Shown here: piece after piece, positions 18,098 to 27,212 of the stretch
Layout: every line of letters starts with the position of its first letter
How positions within the stretch are numbered: the first letter of the stretch is position 1
Assembly (NCBI RefSeq): GCF_007830055.1
Contig: NZ_VLLE01000005.1
Span: forward strand, 1 to 64,000
Direction: 5' to 3'
Origin: Lacibacter cauensis
GTDB taxonomy: Bacteria; Bacteroidota; Bacteroidia; Chitinophagales; Chitinophagaceae
DNA length: 64,000 nt
Made by a program: the position numbers and the translations under genes
Notes under the pieces: model-generated
Databases searched by the model: none
Told to the model about the DNA's origin: nothing
The model's input: the letters and a program-made list of their open reading frames with translations, nothing else

Positions 18098-18801
18098 AAG
18101 CCACTTGTTTAATAGTTGATGATGAGCCATTGGCCGTGCAGTTATTAAAAAAGCACGTCAGCGAAATGGATAATCTGCTCCTGGCGGGAACGTGCACCAA
18201 TGCGGTTGAAGCTTCATCTTTTCTGAAGCAGCACCGGGTAGAGCTATTGTTTTTAGATATTCAGATGCCACGTATTACGGGTATTGACTTTTTAAAAGCA
18301 TTACAATTTCCTCCTGCTGTAATCATCACTACAGCCCACCGTGAGTATGCATTAGAAGGATACAATCTGGATATTGTTGATTACCTATTGAAACCAATAA
18401 CCTTTGAGCGGTTTCTTGCTTCTGTTGAACGTTTTTGGCGCAGGAACCAAAATAACAACCGCACACCACTCACAGATATAACAGTACCCGGAGATATTTA
18501 TCTGTCAATAAAATCAGGAACAAAAATCTACCAGTTTAACGAAAGCGAAATTGTATACATTGAAAGTATCAGGGATTTTATACAAATTCATTTCAGGGAT
18601 GAAAAGAAACTGATGCTTAAATACAGGATTAGCCAGATTGAAGCTGAACTATCGGGTAGTTTTATCCGGGTTCATAAATCCTATATTGTTAATAAGAAAT
18701 CGATTACAACACTTTCGGCCAATACCATTGAAATGGGGAAAATGATTATTCCGGTGGGTGAGCGTTTTAAAACAGAAGTTGAACGGTTTTTGAAATTGTA
18801 G
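18094..18801 (+). CDS. LytTR-family response regulator
   Basis: 235 residues. The receiver domain has the acidic pocket IVDDEP, the phospho-acceptor Asp in ELLFLDIQMPRITGIDFL, and the Lys in DYLLKPITFERFL. The C-terminal LytTR DNA-binding domain starts about residue 130 (GDIYLSIKSGTKIYQFNESEIVYIESIRDF) and ends with the typical FIRVHKSYIVNKKSI segment. The start is a TTG that shares bases with the kinase stop (TTGA), a normal coupling for this pair. Target candidates are the divergent beta-lactamase fusion and the pair itself; see the weak direct repeat at 16956. Confidence 0.92.
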   Translation: MKATCLIVDDEPLAVQLLKKHVSEMDNLLLAGTCTNAVEASSFLKQHRVELLFLDIQMPRITGIDFLKALQFPPAVIITTAHREYALEGYNLDIVDYLLKPITFERFLASVERFWRRNQNNNRTPLTDITVPGDIYLSIKSGTKIYQFNESEIVYIESIRDFIQIHFRDEKKLMLKYRISQIEAELSGSFIRVHKSYIVNKKSITTLSANTIEMGKMIIPVGERFKTEVERFLKL

Positions 18802-18980
18802 TGGTTATTGGAAAAGGTATGCATCTTAAGTAACAGGCGTTGTAAGTTGTGCGATTTTACATTATTAAGATTTCACTTTTTACTTGTCTGGTTGCTGTCT
18901 ATACTTGTTAAAAGGAAAATCTATTCAGTTTTGATTTAAGCCGCTGTATTATTTCTTAATCGTTTTAGCTTGAAATTAGT

Positions 18981-19856
18981 ATGGTCGCATTCAAATTTAC
19001 AAAAAACAAATACGGAGTTGGGCTATTAATGGATATCGGAACCTATGCTGATATTCCTGCTTATTTTTTTGAGGAGACATTACATGAAACAGATTTTTAT
19101 GAAATAGTTTTCTTTAAACAAGGAAATGGGTATATTCTGCTTGATCAGCAACGGATACCTGTTGAAAATGATATGATTGTTTTCATTTCCCCATTTCAAA
19201 AACGACAGTGGTTTGTTGATAAAGCAACTATCGATTGCTACTTTCTGCTTTTTCAAGCTGATTTCCTTTCGTCATTTTTTGTTGACAAGCTTTTTACGTA
19301 CAGATTACAGTATTTCTATAATAAGGCTACGCCATTATATCTGAAACCGGATGCGAACTCTTTTTTTCGTGTACAATCTGTATTGGAAGATCTGTTGACT
19401 GAAATAAAAAATATCCGCAAAGACAGTGAACACGTAATCCGTGCATTGTTATATTTTCTTCTGGTAAAGCTGAATCGTGAATATGAACATAGGTTCTATT
19501 TGTCTCCGGATAAAAAGCAGCATGTGAATGCTTTAAAGTTTAAAGAACTGCTAATCCGGGAAGTAAAGAATCGGAGTGGAATCGGCTATTATGCTGGTAA
19601 ACTTGGTGTTAGTAGAGTTACTTTAAACAAATCAGTGAAGGCGCATTTTGGAATTCCTGTTTCTGAAATGATTAATGAGTTTTTAATGTTCGAAATAAAA
19701 TCACAACTATTGTATACGGATCGTACCATCAAAGAAATCGCCTATGACTTGCATTTTTCTGCTCCCAATCATATGACTCGTCTTTTTAAAACATTGACAG
19801 GTCTTTCTCCAAAAGATTTTCGGCTGACTTATCAAAATGGTAGGAATATTCACTGA
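18981..19856 (+). CDS. AraC-family transcriptional regulator
   Basis: 291 residues. The N-terminal half looks like a degenerate cupin sensor (DFYEIVFFKQGNGYILLD, then DMIVFISPFQKRQW). The C-terminal AraC domain has two HTH motifs: GIGYYAGKLGVSRVTLNKSVKAHFG and TIKEIAYDLHFSAPNHMTRLFKTLTG with the closing LSPKDF. It sits 63 nt before the phosphodiesterase gene in the same direction, so that gene is a likely target or operon partner. The inducer is unknown. Confidence 0.9.
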   Translation: MVAFKFTKNKYGVGLLMDIGTYADIPAYFFEETLHETDFYEIVFFKQGNGYILLDQQRIPVENDMIVFISPFQKRQWFVDKATIDCYFLLFQADFLSSFFVDKLFTYRLQYFYNKATPLYLKPDANSFFRVQSVLEDLLTEIKNIRKDSEHVIRALLYFLLVKLNREYEHRFYLSPDKKQHVNALKFKELLIREVKNRSGIGYYAGKLGVSRVTLNKSVKAHFGIPVSEMINEFLMFEIKSQLLYTDRTIKEIAYDLHFSAPNHMTRLFKTLTGLSPKDFRLTYQNGRNIH

Positions 19857-19919
19857 TTGGTAATAGTTGGCTGTTTGTGAAATCTAATTTCGCCCTGTTA
19901 GATTAAATCAGGGTAAAGC

Positions 19920-21920
19920 ATGAATAAGCAGTCGCTGTCTTTTCAACAGTATGGTGTATTTAAAAGTTGTTTTGTTTGGTATCTTTTCCAATTTCAGTTC
20001 ATGATATTGCTTTTTTTGTTGAATGGGATGCCGTTGTTCGGGCAACAACAGAAAGCAAAGGTTGTAATGATCTCCATCGATGGTACGCCCGATTATTTGG
20101 TTGATCATTATCTTAAGAACGGTGTATTACCTCAGAATGGTGCCTTTGCGAAAATGAAAAAATATGGTGCCTATGCTGAAACAATGTTTCCTGTTAATGT
20201 TGCTTCTACCGGACCCTCTCATATTTCAATTTTTACGGGCGCATCTCCTGCAAAAACAGGAATTGTGGGGAACAGTTTTCGACGTTTTGATCAGCCATGG
20301 GAAGCGCCTTCTTTATCGGCATTTCGTCAGCCGTTAAAAGCAGAAACCATTTTTCAGGCAGCTATGCGACAAGGAAAGAAAGTCGTGGTTCTGGGTGGAG
20401 TGGGAGTAGATCATCTTGGTCCGGAACGCAGAACGGATTTCATGCACATGTATCCGTCTATAAGCGGACCTTCGCTTGTGTTGGACCTTGTTCCCGATGG
20501 CAATCAGAAAAACATGAACGGGAAATATTTTCAACAGTTAACTACGACTGCCACTTCTCCATCTGCTGCGATCTATGAACTTAGTAATAATGTAAAACTA
20601 CCCCTCTACATTTTTCAATCTGATACAGCAGAAAATGTAGCCAACATATTATATCCCATCCCGCAGGTAATCATTGATCAGGATGCAGATCTGAGTAATG
20701 GTTACAATGCTATCATTAATGGTCATTCGTGGACCACGATGATTATTTGCTACCAGGGGAAACAGTATGCTTCCTCATTTCGCCTAATCGATACCTATTC
20801 AAAAGAAAACCGAATTCGGTTATTTATGAGCGCACCTGCAGAAGTGTTTGGATATCCTGCTTCTTTTTTTCAACATATAGAAAAAGAATGCGGGGTTTGG
20901 CCCGGTGAACCAGAGAACCGGAAACAAACGAGTGGTTTGATCTCAGAAGAAATCTGGTTCGAACAAGTGGATCGGCTGGCAGCTTATTCCAGAGATTTAA
21001 TCCTGGCAAGTATGCAAACCAATCAATGGGATTTACTCTTTGGATATTTTTCAACGCTCGATGATCTTCAACATAGGTATACCTTGACAGATCCACGGCA
21101 GTTAGATTATACGGCAGATAGCGGTAGCCGTCCGCAGCTTTATGCATCTTTTATCGAACAATATTTTCAAAAAATAGATCGGTACCTGCTTCAAATCATG
21201 AATGCGGCACCAATGGGTACAAATTTTGTCGTTTTTTCGGATCATGGTATGATCCCTGTTCATACGACCTTACTGCTCGGTAATTTTTTGGAACGTTCAG
21301 GATTTTCTGTTACGGGCCAAATGGTAAAAAGTTTGTCCAGTGGAAACTCCGCTCATATTTATTTGAATAATTCGCTGCTTGCACCGGCAGTAAAGGCCGA
21401 TTACCTGAATCGTCTGTCAAAACACTTGCTGGCCTTGAAAGATTCCCTGACGGGAGAGCCTATTTTTGAACTCGTAGCAACCTCGTCTATGCAAAAAGAA
21501 CTTGGTATCTATCATCCCGAATATGCCGGTGACCTTTTTGTGAGTTGCAGAAAAGGGTACTCTCTTTCAGATAAAGTTTTGCAGGATGTTCCAGTGTTTG
21601 TAAAGAATTCGTTTGATCCTGCTTTGTTTGCCACGCAGAATCAAGCAGTCAGAAATTTTCTTATTAACGGGACTATGAATGAGACAGGTAGGGGCGTACA
21701 TGGAAATCTTGCTTCTGTAAGAGAAGGACAGTCTATATTCTATGCAATCGGACCTAACATACCCCGAGGCAATTTGGGGGACGTTAATTCCCTGCAAATT
21801 GCCGCTTCGGTTGCAGATATTTTATCCATTGATCCTCCCTTCGAAGTCGAAATGATGACGGTGTTTCAAAAAGGAAAACAGAAACGCAGTAAAAGGTTGA
21901 CTACGAAAATTAAAAAATGA
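19920..21920 (+). CDS. Secreted type I phosphodiesterase / nucleotide pyrophosphatase-family protein
   Basis: 666 residues. The N-terminus is hydrophobic (MILLFLLNGMPLFGQ from residue 28), so the protein is exported; a start at 20001 is possible. The alkaline-phosphatase-superfamily metal sites are visible: VMISIDGTPDYLVDH (first Asp), the nucleophile Thr in ASTGPSHISIFTGASP, the pair YFSTLDDLQHRY (Asp and His), FSDHGMIPVH (Asp-His) and GRGVHGN (last His). It probably hydrolyses phosphodiester or phosphonate/nucleotide substrates in the periplasm. The AraC regulator lies just upstream on the same strand. The substrate is not deducible. Confidence 0.88.
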   Translation: MNKQSLSFQQYGVFKSCFVWYLFQFQFMILLFLLNGMPLFGQQQKAKVVMISIDGTPDYLVDHYLKNGVLPQNGAFAKMKKYGAYAETMFPVNVASTGPSHISIFTGASPAKTGIVGNSFRRFDQPWEAPSLSAFRQPLKAETIFQAAMRQGKKVVVLGGVGVDHLGPERRTDFMHMYPSISGPSLVLDLVPDGNQKNMNGKYFQQLTTTATSPSAAIYELSNNVKLPLYIFQSDTAENVANILYPIPQVIIDQDADLSNGYNAIINGHSWTTMIICYQGKQYASSFRLIDTYSKENRIRLFMSAPAEVFGYPASFFQHIEKECGVWPGEPENRKQTSGLISEEIWFEQVDRLAAYSRDLILASMQTNQWDLLFGYFSTLDDLQHRYTLTDPRQLDYTADSGSRPQLYASFIEQYFQKIDRYLLQIMNAAPMGTNFVVFSDHGMIPVHTTLLLGNFLERSGFSVTGQMVKSLSSGNSAHIYLNNSLLAPAVKADYLNRLSKHLLALKDSLTGEPIFELVATSSMQKELGIYHPEYAGDLFVSCRKGYSLSDKVLQDVPVFVKNSFDPALFATQNQAVRNFLINGTMNETGRGVHGNLASVREGQSIFYAIGPNIPRGNLGDVNSLQIAASVADILSIDPPFEVEMMTVFQKGKQKRSKRLTTKIKK

Positions 21921-22449
21921 ATGAAGGGGTTTTATTCTTTCAACAGTTTGAGATAGATACAAAGGATAATCTCAATAAATAATTTATTTGCTAAAAGAAA
22001 AGTTGATGATAAGAGGCAAATGATTGTTGCAAATAATAGCAATTGTCTGAATGTGCGTTTGATGATTCTTTAATGCAGAATACGATCAGGCTGTTATTCA
22101 TGTATGCCGTAATTCAAAATTAAAAAAAAACACTGAACAGGCTCAAAGTTGTAAGAATGTCTGTACACTATTTTAGAATGTACTGAGATAAATCACTGAT
22201 TTATTTACTTCAAGTTAAACAATCATAAAATTATCACGATGATTCAATGCTTGACCAGAAGTATGGCGTAATCAGAGCTGTTGATTCTTGTTTATTTTTT
22301 ATTGCTGTCAATCAGCGTCTTTTATAAAGTATAAATGATTTCAAGATCAAAAGTGATGTTCAGTTTAGCAGGAAAATTCTTTTCATTTTTTTAAATTGAT
22401 AATTGTGCAACGTTTTTTTTATGTCAGATGTCACATCAAAAAAATAAGT
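21921..22449. other. Non-coding gap
   Basis: 529 nt without a recognisable gene. A TTTACTTCAAGTTAAA segment near 22204 resembles the TTAAC palindrome found further right, but its spacing is wrong (see rejected items). Confidence 0.4.
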
Positions 22450-22971
22450 ATGAAACAAATTTGTTTTGCAGCATTGATCAGTCTTTTTGTAGTTTCCTGT
22501 GACAAACTGGATTGTGAGGAACATTCGGTTGTTGATGAATGCACTAAGTCCGCCGGCTTTGCTCCGGTAGAACCAAAAATTACGGTTTCACAGGGTATCT
22601 ATGGAACTGTTCAGTTTAAACTTGGAAATTGTATGCCTACAGCTGGACCAGGTAGATCAGACTGCAGAACCTGTCCGGTGAAACGGAAAGTTCAAATTTA
22701 CAATTACAGCTTAATAACGGATGCTGTACGTTCAATGAACTCAACTGTATTCTTTGAACGCTTAAATACAAAGCTCATTGCAGAAACCGAATCGGATGCA
22801 AATGGTTTTTTCCAGGTTACTCTGCAGCCGGGAACTTATACCATGGTTGTTGTTGAAGATGGAAAATTGTATGCAAATTCTGGAGACGGGCAGGGTGGGA
22901 TTAATCCGTTTACCGTTGTTACGGGTATCAGGAATGTGGACATGCGTATTGATTACAAAGCTGTGTATTAA
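22450..22971 (+). CDS. Lipoprotein with a carboxypeptidase-regulatory-like domain
   Basis: The ATG at 22450 gives a lipoprotein signal (MKQICFAALISLFVVSC, then DKLDC). The 173-residue product is rich in Cys near the N-terminus (DCEEHSVVDECTKSAG, LGNC, DCRTCPVKRK). The second half resembles a carboxypeptidase-regulatory (CarboxypepD_reg) beta-sandwich: VQIYNYSLITDAVRS, KLIAETESDANGFFQVTLQPGTYTMVVVEDG and a closing VRNVDMRIDYK-like strand. The location is the outer membrane. No function is known; neighbours give no clear hint. Confidence 0.65.
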   Translation: MKQICFAALISLFVVSCDKLDCEEHSVVDECTKSAGFAPVEPKITVSQGIYGTVQFKLGNCMPTAGPGRSDCRTCPVKRKVQIYNYSLITDAVRSMNSTVFFERLNTKLIAETESDANGFFQVTLQPGTYTMVVVEDGKLYANSGDGQGGINPFTVVTGIRNVDMRIDYKAVY

Positions 22972-23382
22972 ATGGGATCTGAAAATAAGCAATCTTATAC
23001 CTTTGCCGGAAATAGTCTTGAATTCCGCCGAATAAGTTGATGTTTAGTTTTTCAAAACATCTTAGAGAGTTCAAAAATAGCTGTAAGTCTGTGCATTTAG
23101 ATAATGAATGCAGTAGCGGTTACACATCCTGCTTTTCCAGGATTTCCTGAGTAGCATTTTGTGTGGCGGGGACGGGTTCGCCATTAGTAAAAACATTATC
23201 GTATTTGTTAGGGGCGAGGAATATAGAGAAATGTTTGAACAAAGGCGTCTCCAACTGATTCGTAGTTGTACTGCTATTGAAACTATAACATGATCAGTTT
23301 TGGTTATCAGCGAACTTCTTGTTTATATTGTACTTTATTTAGTACAAAACAACTTGTTACAAGGGAGCGCAAAAACACACTT
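22972..23382. other. Non-coding gap with the regulator promoter region
   Basis: 411 nt. The right end holds the TTGTAC-N8-GTACAA palindrome listed separately. No gene was found. Confidence 0.45.
23328..23347. promoter_or_regulatory. Palindrome upstream of the Crp/Fnr gene
   Basis: TTGTAC (23328-23333), 8 nt, GTACAA (23342-23347): a perfect inverted repeat ending 35 nt before the ATG at 23383. It differs from the TTAAC-type sites of the local regulon, so it may bind another factor or be autoregulatory in a different way. Confidence 0.4.
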
Positions 23383-23961
23383 ATGCAGGACATCTTATTT
23401 GACTTTATTGCCAAGTACATTACCCTTACAGAAGAAGAAAAGAATGCGATTCTGCCACTGGATATCTTTCACACTGTAAAGAAAGGAACCATTTTACTTA
23501 AGGAAGGGCAACAATCAAAAGACAGTTACTTTGTAATCAATGGCTGTATCCGTACGTACTACATAAAAGACGGGGAAGAAAGAACTACCGCTTTCTACAC
23601 CGAAATGGAGGCTTTGACACCCAATTGTGTTGTGAATCAAACACCCTCGGATTATTTCGTCAGTTGTGTTGAAGACACAGTGCTTACCATTTCAAACTTG
23701 GATATGGAAGCAGAAATGAACAGCAGATTTCCCAAGTTTGAAATCATGTGCAGAAAAATGTCGGAAGAAATTTTAGTCAAACAACGGATGGATTTCGACG
23801 AATTTAAAACCTCTTCTCCAGAAGAACGATACCTTAATTTATTGCAGAAAAGACCGGACCTCATTCAACGTGTTCCACAAAACCAGTTAGCCAGCTATTT
23901 AGGTATCAAGCCCCAATCGCTGAGCAGACTAAGAGCAAGGATGCTTGAAAAAAAATGCTAA
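23383..23961 (+). CDS. Crp/Fnr-family transcriptional regulator
   Basis: The ATG at 23383 is chosen because it yields a 192-residue chain starting MQDILFDFIAKY, the usual size in Bacteroidota; the upstream ATG at 23290 adds a Cys-rich stretch with no family similarity. Residues about 25-115 form the cyclic-nucleotide-binding-like beta-roll (VKKGTILLKEGQQSKDSYFVINGCIRTYYI). The C-terminal HTH is QNQLASYLGIKPQSLSRLRAR. No N-terminal Fe-S cysteine cluster is present, so it is not a classical Fnr. A palindrome TTAAC-N4-GTGAA begins 8 nt after its stop, and three more copies lie in promoters up to 32.7 kb, making this the best candidate for the cognate regulator (inference). Confidence 0.9.
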   Translation: MQDILFDFIAKYITLTEEEKNAILPLDIFHTVKKGTILLKEGQQSKDSYFVINGCIRTYYIKDGEERTTAFYTEMEALTPNCVVNQTPSDYFVSCVEDTVLTISNLDMEAEMNSRFPKFEIMCRKMSEEILVKQRMDFDEFKTSSPEERYLNLLQKRPDLIQRVPQNQLASYLGIKPQSLSRLRARMLEKKC

Positions 23962-23969
23962 AACGTTTT

Positions 23970-24013
23970 TTAACTTAAGTGAACTGTGCCATATTCTGCT
24001 TTACCCACTTTTG
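23970..24013 (+). promoter_or_regulatory. TTAAC-N4-GTGAA operator (copy A) and -7 box
   Basis: TTAAC-TTAA-GTGAA occupies 23970-23983 (centre 23976.5). The box CACTTTTG at 24006-24013 resembles TAnnTTTG; it starts 29.5 nt from the palindrome centre. If transcription starts about 7 nt after the box, the operator is centred near -43, the position of a class II activator. Confidence 0.7.
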
Positions 24014-24042
24014 CAGTATCATTTATCATTCATTGAAAGATT

Positions 24043-24141
24043 ATGCAAAAGAAAATCTTATGGGTTATACACGCCTTTGAAGCAACGGTAAGTTTAAATG
24101 AAAACACAACTCGTCAATACGGGGCTGAAAAATGTGTCTAA
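24043..24141 (+). pseudogene. Truncated 32-codon ORF behind copy A
   Basis: ATG at 24043 opens MQKKILWVIHAFEATV and stops after 32 codons. The leader and first codons (ATGCAAAAGAAA) copy the start of the outer-membrane protein gene at 25466 (MQKKVLFIGFVF), and the promoter is duplicated too. The most economical reading is a duplicated promoter plus gene start whose body was lost; a functional leader peptide is the alternative. Confidence 0.45.
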
Positions 24142-24431
24142 TATGTAGGTTACGCATGCTGCCAGAAAAATTTCATTAGGCAAATAACGTTGAGCGTTCA
24201 CAATCAAGAATTTGTTACAGTGAGTCGTGCAAAGACTTTGTTCATTCTGGGTTTACGTGTTCCTCTTATTCCTTGTTAACCGGTATTCTTTTCGGCTCAT
24301 CAAACTTTATAAGCCTTGGGAGAGTAATCCCAGTGACTGATTACCCACCTGCACATCCAGCAAGTTGCCAGCACTTTTGCGTGAAAGTTGTAGTTGATCT
24401 TGCCAAAATTTTATACTATAAAACAGAAACA

Positions 24432-25352
24432 ATGAAAGCCGTAATCTGCTCTCAATATGGCCCTCCTGATGTTTTGCAAATTGAGGAAGTTGCCAAGCCA
24501 AAACCCAATCCCAACCAGCTTCTTGTAAGAGTAGCTGCTTCTGCTGTTAACTCCGGAGATGTGAGGGTAAGAAAACTTGATGTGAAGGGATTGATGAAGA
24601 TCATTATGCGACTGGTATTAGGCATTTCAAAGCCAAGAAAACCTATTTTGGGAACAGTGTATGCCGGAGTTGTTGAAACTGTAGGAGACAAGGTTTCTAC
24701 GTTCAAGCCCGGTGACAAAGTATTTGGCATGTCGGGGTTTGATTTCGGTGCCCATGCAGAATACATTGTGATCAATCAAAACAGGAACGTTATTAAAATG
24801 CCTGCTAATGCTTCATTTGAAGAAGCTGCTGCCATTATTTTCGGCGGACAAACAGCCATCTATTTTCTGGATAAGCTAAAAATTGACAGAAAGCCAAATC
24901 AAAAAATCCTGATTATCGGAGCAACCGGTTCAGTAGGATCTGCAGCAATTCAGATTGCAAAATATTACAGGGCTGATGTAACTGCAGTATGCAGCTCCCA
25001 AGGGCAATATCTTGTGAACGAGTTAGGTATTACAGACATTGTTTTATACGACAAAGAAAGCTTTACTAGCAGGACAGATAAGTTTGATATCATTTTTGAT
25101 GCAATCGGTAAGTATAGTAAAAATGAATGTAAAAAGCTCTTAAAGAAAAAAGGAATGTACAAAAGTGTGAACGGTACAGAATATGCTTCGGAAAAAAAAC
25201 AACAACTACAATTATTAAAAGAGTTATTTGAAAAAAATGCATTCAAAGCAATTATAGATAAAACGTTTCGAATGGATGAAATAAGAGAAGCTCACTGGTA
25301 TGTAGAATCGGGAAGAAAAAAGGGCAACGTAGTGCTGCGAATGGGCGAATGA
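24432..25352 (+). CDS. NAD(P)H:quinone oxidoreductase-like MDR protein
   Basis: The ATG at 24432 (MKAVICSQYGPPDVLQIEEV) is the family-typical start; the longer frame from 24273 adds an unrelated stretch. The 306-residue medium-chain dehydrogenase/reductase lacks the structural-zinc cysteines. It has the GroES-like half (PILGTVYAGVVETVGDKVSTFKPGDKVFG) and the Rossmann motif ILIIGATGSVGSAAIQIAKYY. This fits NADPH-quinone oxidoreductases or zinc-independent reductases. It lies 419 nt downstream of operator copy A with the truncated ORF in between, so it may be part of that transcript or have its own promoter. Confidence 0.88.
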   Translation: MKAVICSQYGPPDVLQIEEVAKPKPNPNQLLVRVAASAVNSGDVRVRKLDVKGLMKIIMRLVLGISKPRKPILGTVYAGVVETVGDKVSTFKPGDKVFGMSGFDFGAHAEYIVINQNRNVIKMPANASFEEAAAIIFGGQTAIYFLDKLKIDRKPNQKILIIGATGSVGSAAIQIAKYYRADVTAVCSSQGQYLVNELGITDIVLYDKESFTSRTDKFDIIFDAIGKYSKNECKKLLKKKGMYKSVNGTEYASEKKQQLQLLKELFEKNAFKAIIDKTFRMDEIREAHWYVESGRKKGNVVLRMGE

Positions 25353-25390
25353 TTAAAATAAATTGCTAAAAAAAAGGTAACAACTATTAA

Positions 25391-25434
25391 TTAACTTAAG
25401 TGAACGGATAGTCTGTTTTGCTCATCCACTTTTG
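25391..25434 (+). promoter_or_regulatory. TTAAC-N4-GTGAA operator (copy B) and -7 box
   Basis: TTAAC-TTAA-GTGAA at 25391-25404 (centre 25397.5), then CACTTTTG at 25427-25434. The centre-to-box distance (29.5 nt) equals that of copy A; 15- and 16-nt blocks are identical between the two promoters. It drives the outer-membrane protein gene at 25466. Confidence 0.72.
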
Positions 25435-25465
25435 CAGTATCGAATTATTTAAAAAAGAAAAAGAA

Positions 25466-26092
25466 ATGCAAAAGAAAGTTTTATTCATTGGTTTTGTCTT
25501 CATGATTACGAGTGCCCTTCAACTCAAAGCACAATATGCAAAAACCGACAGTACGCATAATCGATGGTTCGTTGGCAGTACTATGTTTTTATTAGGTAAT
25601 CTGGCTTCTACGAATCCACCCAACTTTGTTCAACTCAATATCGGTTACCGTATTACAGGAAAAGATGTTATTACACTAGAACCCAAGACCTGGAAATATG
25701 CCTGGCCGAATGGTATTCATCCTTTCTTTAATAAGGCCTACGGAAAACCTGAAGAGCAGTTCCCGGGTTATGTTCGTGAGTATGGCCTGTCAGTAGCGTA
25801 TCAGCGTTTTCTGTATAAAGGTTTGTATGCCGAACTGAATGTAATGCCTACGCTGCAAAAATTTGTGAACCGTGAAGGAAAAAAGGTTGATAATGGTTTT
25901 CAGCTTTTCAATACCTACCGTGTTGGCTATCACGTTAAACTTTTTAAGGATCGATTTTTTATTCAGCCATCCCTCGCCATTACTCACCGGGCTTATCACA
26001 CAGAACTTCCAAATGGGTTTAAGCAATTAGACGATAAATGGTCAAAATTTGTTTTCGGCGAGCCTGGCTTGCATTTTGGATTTAACTTTTAA
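25466..26092 (+). CDS. Predicted outer-membrane protein (beta-barrel)
   Basis: The ATG at 25466 gives a signal peptide (MQKKVLFIGFVFMITSALQLKAQ). The 208-residue product has alternating strands typical of a small outer-membrane barrel: NPPNFVQLNIGYRITGKDVITLEPKTWKYAWP, YGLSVAYQRFLYKGLYAELNVMP, LFNTYRVGYHVKLFKDRFFIQPSLAI and the final aromatic strand FGEPGLHFGFNF. No named family is recognised. Its promoter carries TTAAC operator copy B, so it likely belongs to the Crp/Fnr-linked group. Confidence 0.75.
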   Translation: MQKKVLFIGFVFMITSALQLKAQYAKTDSTHNRWFVGSTMFLLGNLASTNPPNFVQLNIGYRITGKDVITLEPKTWKYAWPNGIHPFFNKAYGKPEEQFPGYVREYGLSVAYQRFLYKGLYAELNVMPTLQKFVNREGKKVDNGFQLFNTYRVGYHVKLFKDRFFIQPSLAITHRAYHTELPNGFKQLDDKWSKFVFGEPGLHFGFNF

Positions 26093-26313
26093 CATCCGTA
26101 TCAGGAAATTTGTTGCAAACTCAAACCTTATAACGGTAGCCTGGATGTTAATGACAGATAGTTGTCTAATCTGCTGCGAATACGGCTTTACAGGTTAATG
26201 AGCTTTCCTCTTGGGTATGATTGAAAAAACAAGAAGCATTTTAATAGTGAGCAGAATCTGCAGATTCGCTTCGCTTTTAAAAAACGTTTTCCACTAAATA
26301 AATATTTATTCAA

Positions 26314-26685
26314 ATGAAAAATATCAGTACTTATTCCTTCTTTTTTCTGCTTGCTGTATTACTTACCTCATGTGGTATTGGAACCGCTGTTGTTACCAAC
26401 CACAATCAAAATGCAACGGAGGTACATCTGAGCGGGAATAACTTCAAAGTAGTTGATCAGGTAACGGGAAGTTCCGAAGCATCATACGTATTGGCAATTG
26501 GAGGTATGAATAAACGGCAATTGTATGAAAATGCATACTCAACGATGATCAAGAAAGCCAACTTAATGAATGGTTCCAGAGCCATCATCAATGTGATGAC
26601 GGAAGAGCATATTAGTGGGTTTGCACCATTCTTTGTCAGAAGAACCATAACGGTCAGTGCTCAGGTCGTTGAATTCACGAGGTAA
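26314..26685 (+). CDS. Small lipoprotein, DUF6567-like
   Basis: 123 residues. The signal ends in a lipobox (LAVLLTSC, then GIGTAVVTN). The mature part has the pattern of a small family in Bacteroidota: NATEVHLSGNNFKVVDQVTGSSEASYVLAIGG, then LYENAYSTMIKKANLMNGSRAIINVMTEEH and a last strand VRRTITVSAQVVEF. These proteins are of unknown function at the outer membrane. No operator of the TTAAC type is seen in the 221 nt upstream. The family name is by resemblance. Confidence 0.65.
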   Translation: MKNISTYSFFFLLAVLLTSCGIGTAVVTNHNQNATEVHLSGNNFKVVDQVTGSSEASYVLAIGGMNKRQLYENAYSTMIKKANLMNGSRAIINVMTEEHISGFAPFFVRRTITVSAQVVEFTR

Positions 26686-26786
26686 TTTAATAGCAAACAA
26701 GTTGTTATTACTGTATAGCGAATAGCATACCCCCAATGGGCCTCCTTGCAATAATAATTTTATGCTGTGATTTAAAGTGAATCTAA

Positions 26787-27212
26787 ATGAAAACACAAAA
26801 GATATCTGTTTCCAAGTTGGAGGACGTTGCAATCAGTATAAAACTGAAACTCGCTATGGTGTGGACGAGTTTAATGTTTCTGATAATCTATCTTGATTAT
26901 TTTCACTTGTATATGCCGGGTAAAATAGCGGATATTCTCAAAGGGCGGGTGTTTGTATTTGATATTACGCAAGGATTTCTTTTGGTAGCACTCGCTTTAA
27001 TTGCAACACCGGCGCTGATGATTTTCCTTTCTGTAGCTCTTCCGGCTAAAATAAATCGCTGGATAAATATCATTACTGCTGCGGTTAATATTCCCTGTAT
27101 CTTATTCAATTTAGCAGGTGAGGCATGGCTGCATATGGTGACAGGAGCTGTAATACAAGTGATCCTGCTTAGTCTTATTATCTTTTATGCATGGAAATGG
27201 CCTCGTACTTAA
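26787..27212 (+). CDS. Four-helix membrane protein, DUF6326-like
   Basis: 141 residues with a short cytoplasmic N-terminus and four membrane helices: LKLAMVWTSLMFLIIYLDYF, GFLLVALALIATPALMIFLSVAL, INIITAAVNIPCILFNLAGE and MVTGAVIQVILLSLIIFYAW. The conserved MVWTSLMFLIIYLDYFHLYMPG-type start matches the DUF6326 family of small membrane proteins in Bacteroidota. It lies 101 nt after the lipoprotein gene on the same strand. The function is unknown. Confidence 0.7.
   Translation: MKTQKISVSKLEDVAISIKLKLAMVWTSLMFLIIYLDYFHLYMPGKIADILKGRVFVFDITQGFLLVALALIATPALMIFLSVALPAKINRWINIITAAVNIPCILFNLAGEAWLHMVTGAVIQVILLSLIIFYAWKWPRT

Larger units (their letters stand above)
23962..24431. other. Promoter/leader copy with truncated ORF
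   Basis: 470 nt containing operator copy A, its -7 box and a 32-codon ORF, then about 290 nt with nothing recognised before the quinone oxidoreductase start. Confidence 0.5.

Noticed and set aside
22204-22219. TTTACTTCAAGTTAAA as a fifth regulon operator
   Set aside because: The centre has one extra base compared with the 5-4-5 palindrome, one arm is imperfect, and it lies more than 200 nt before the next gene.
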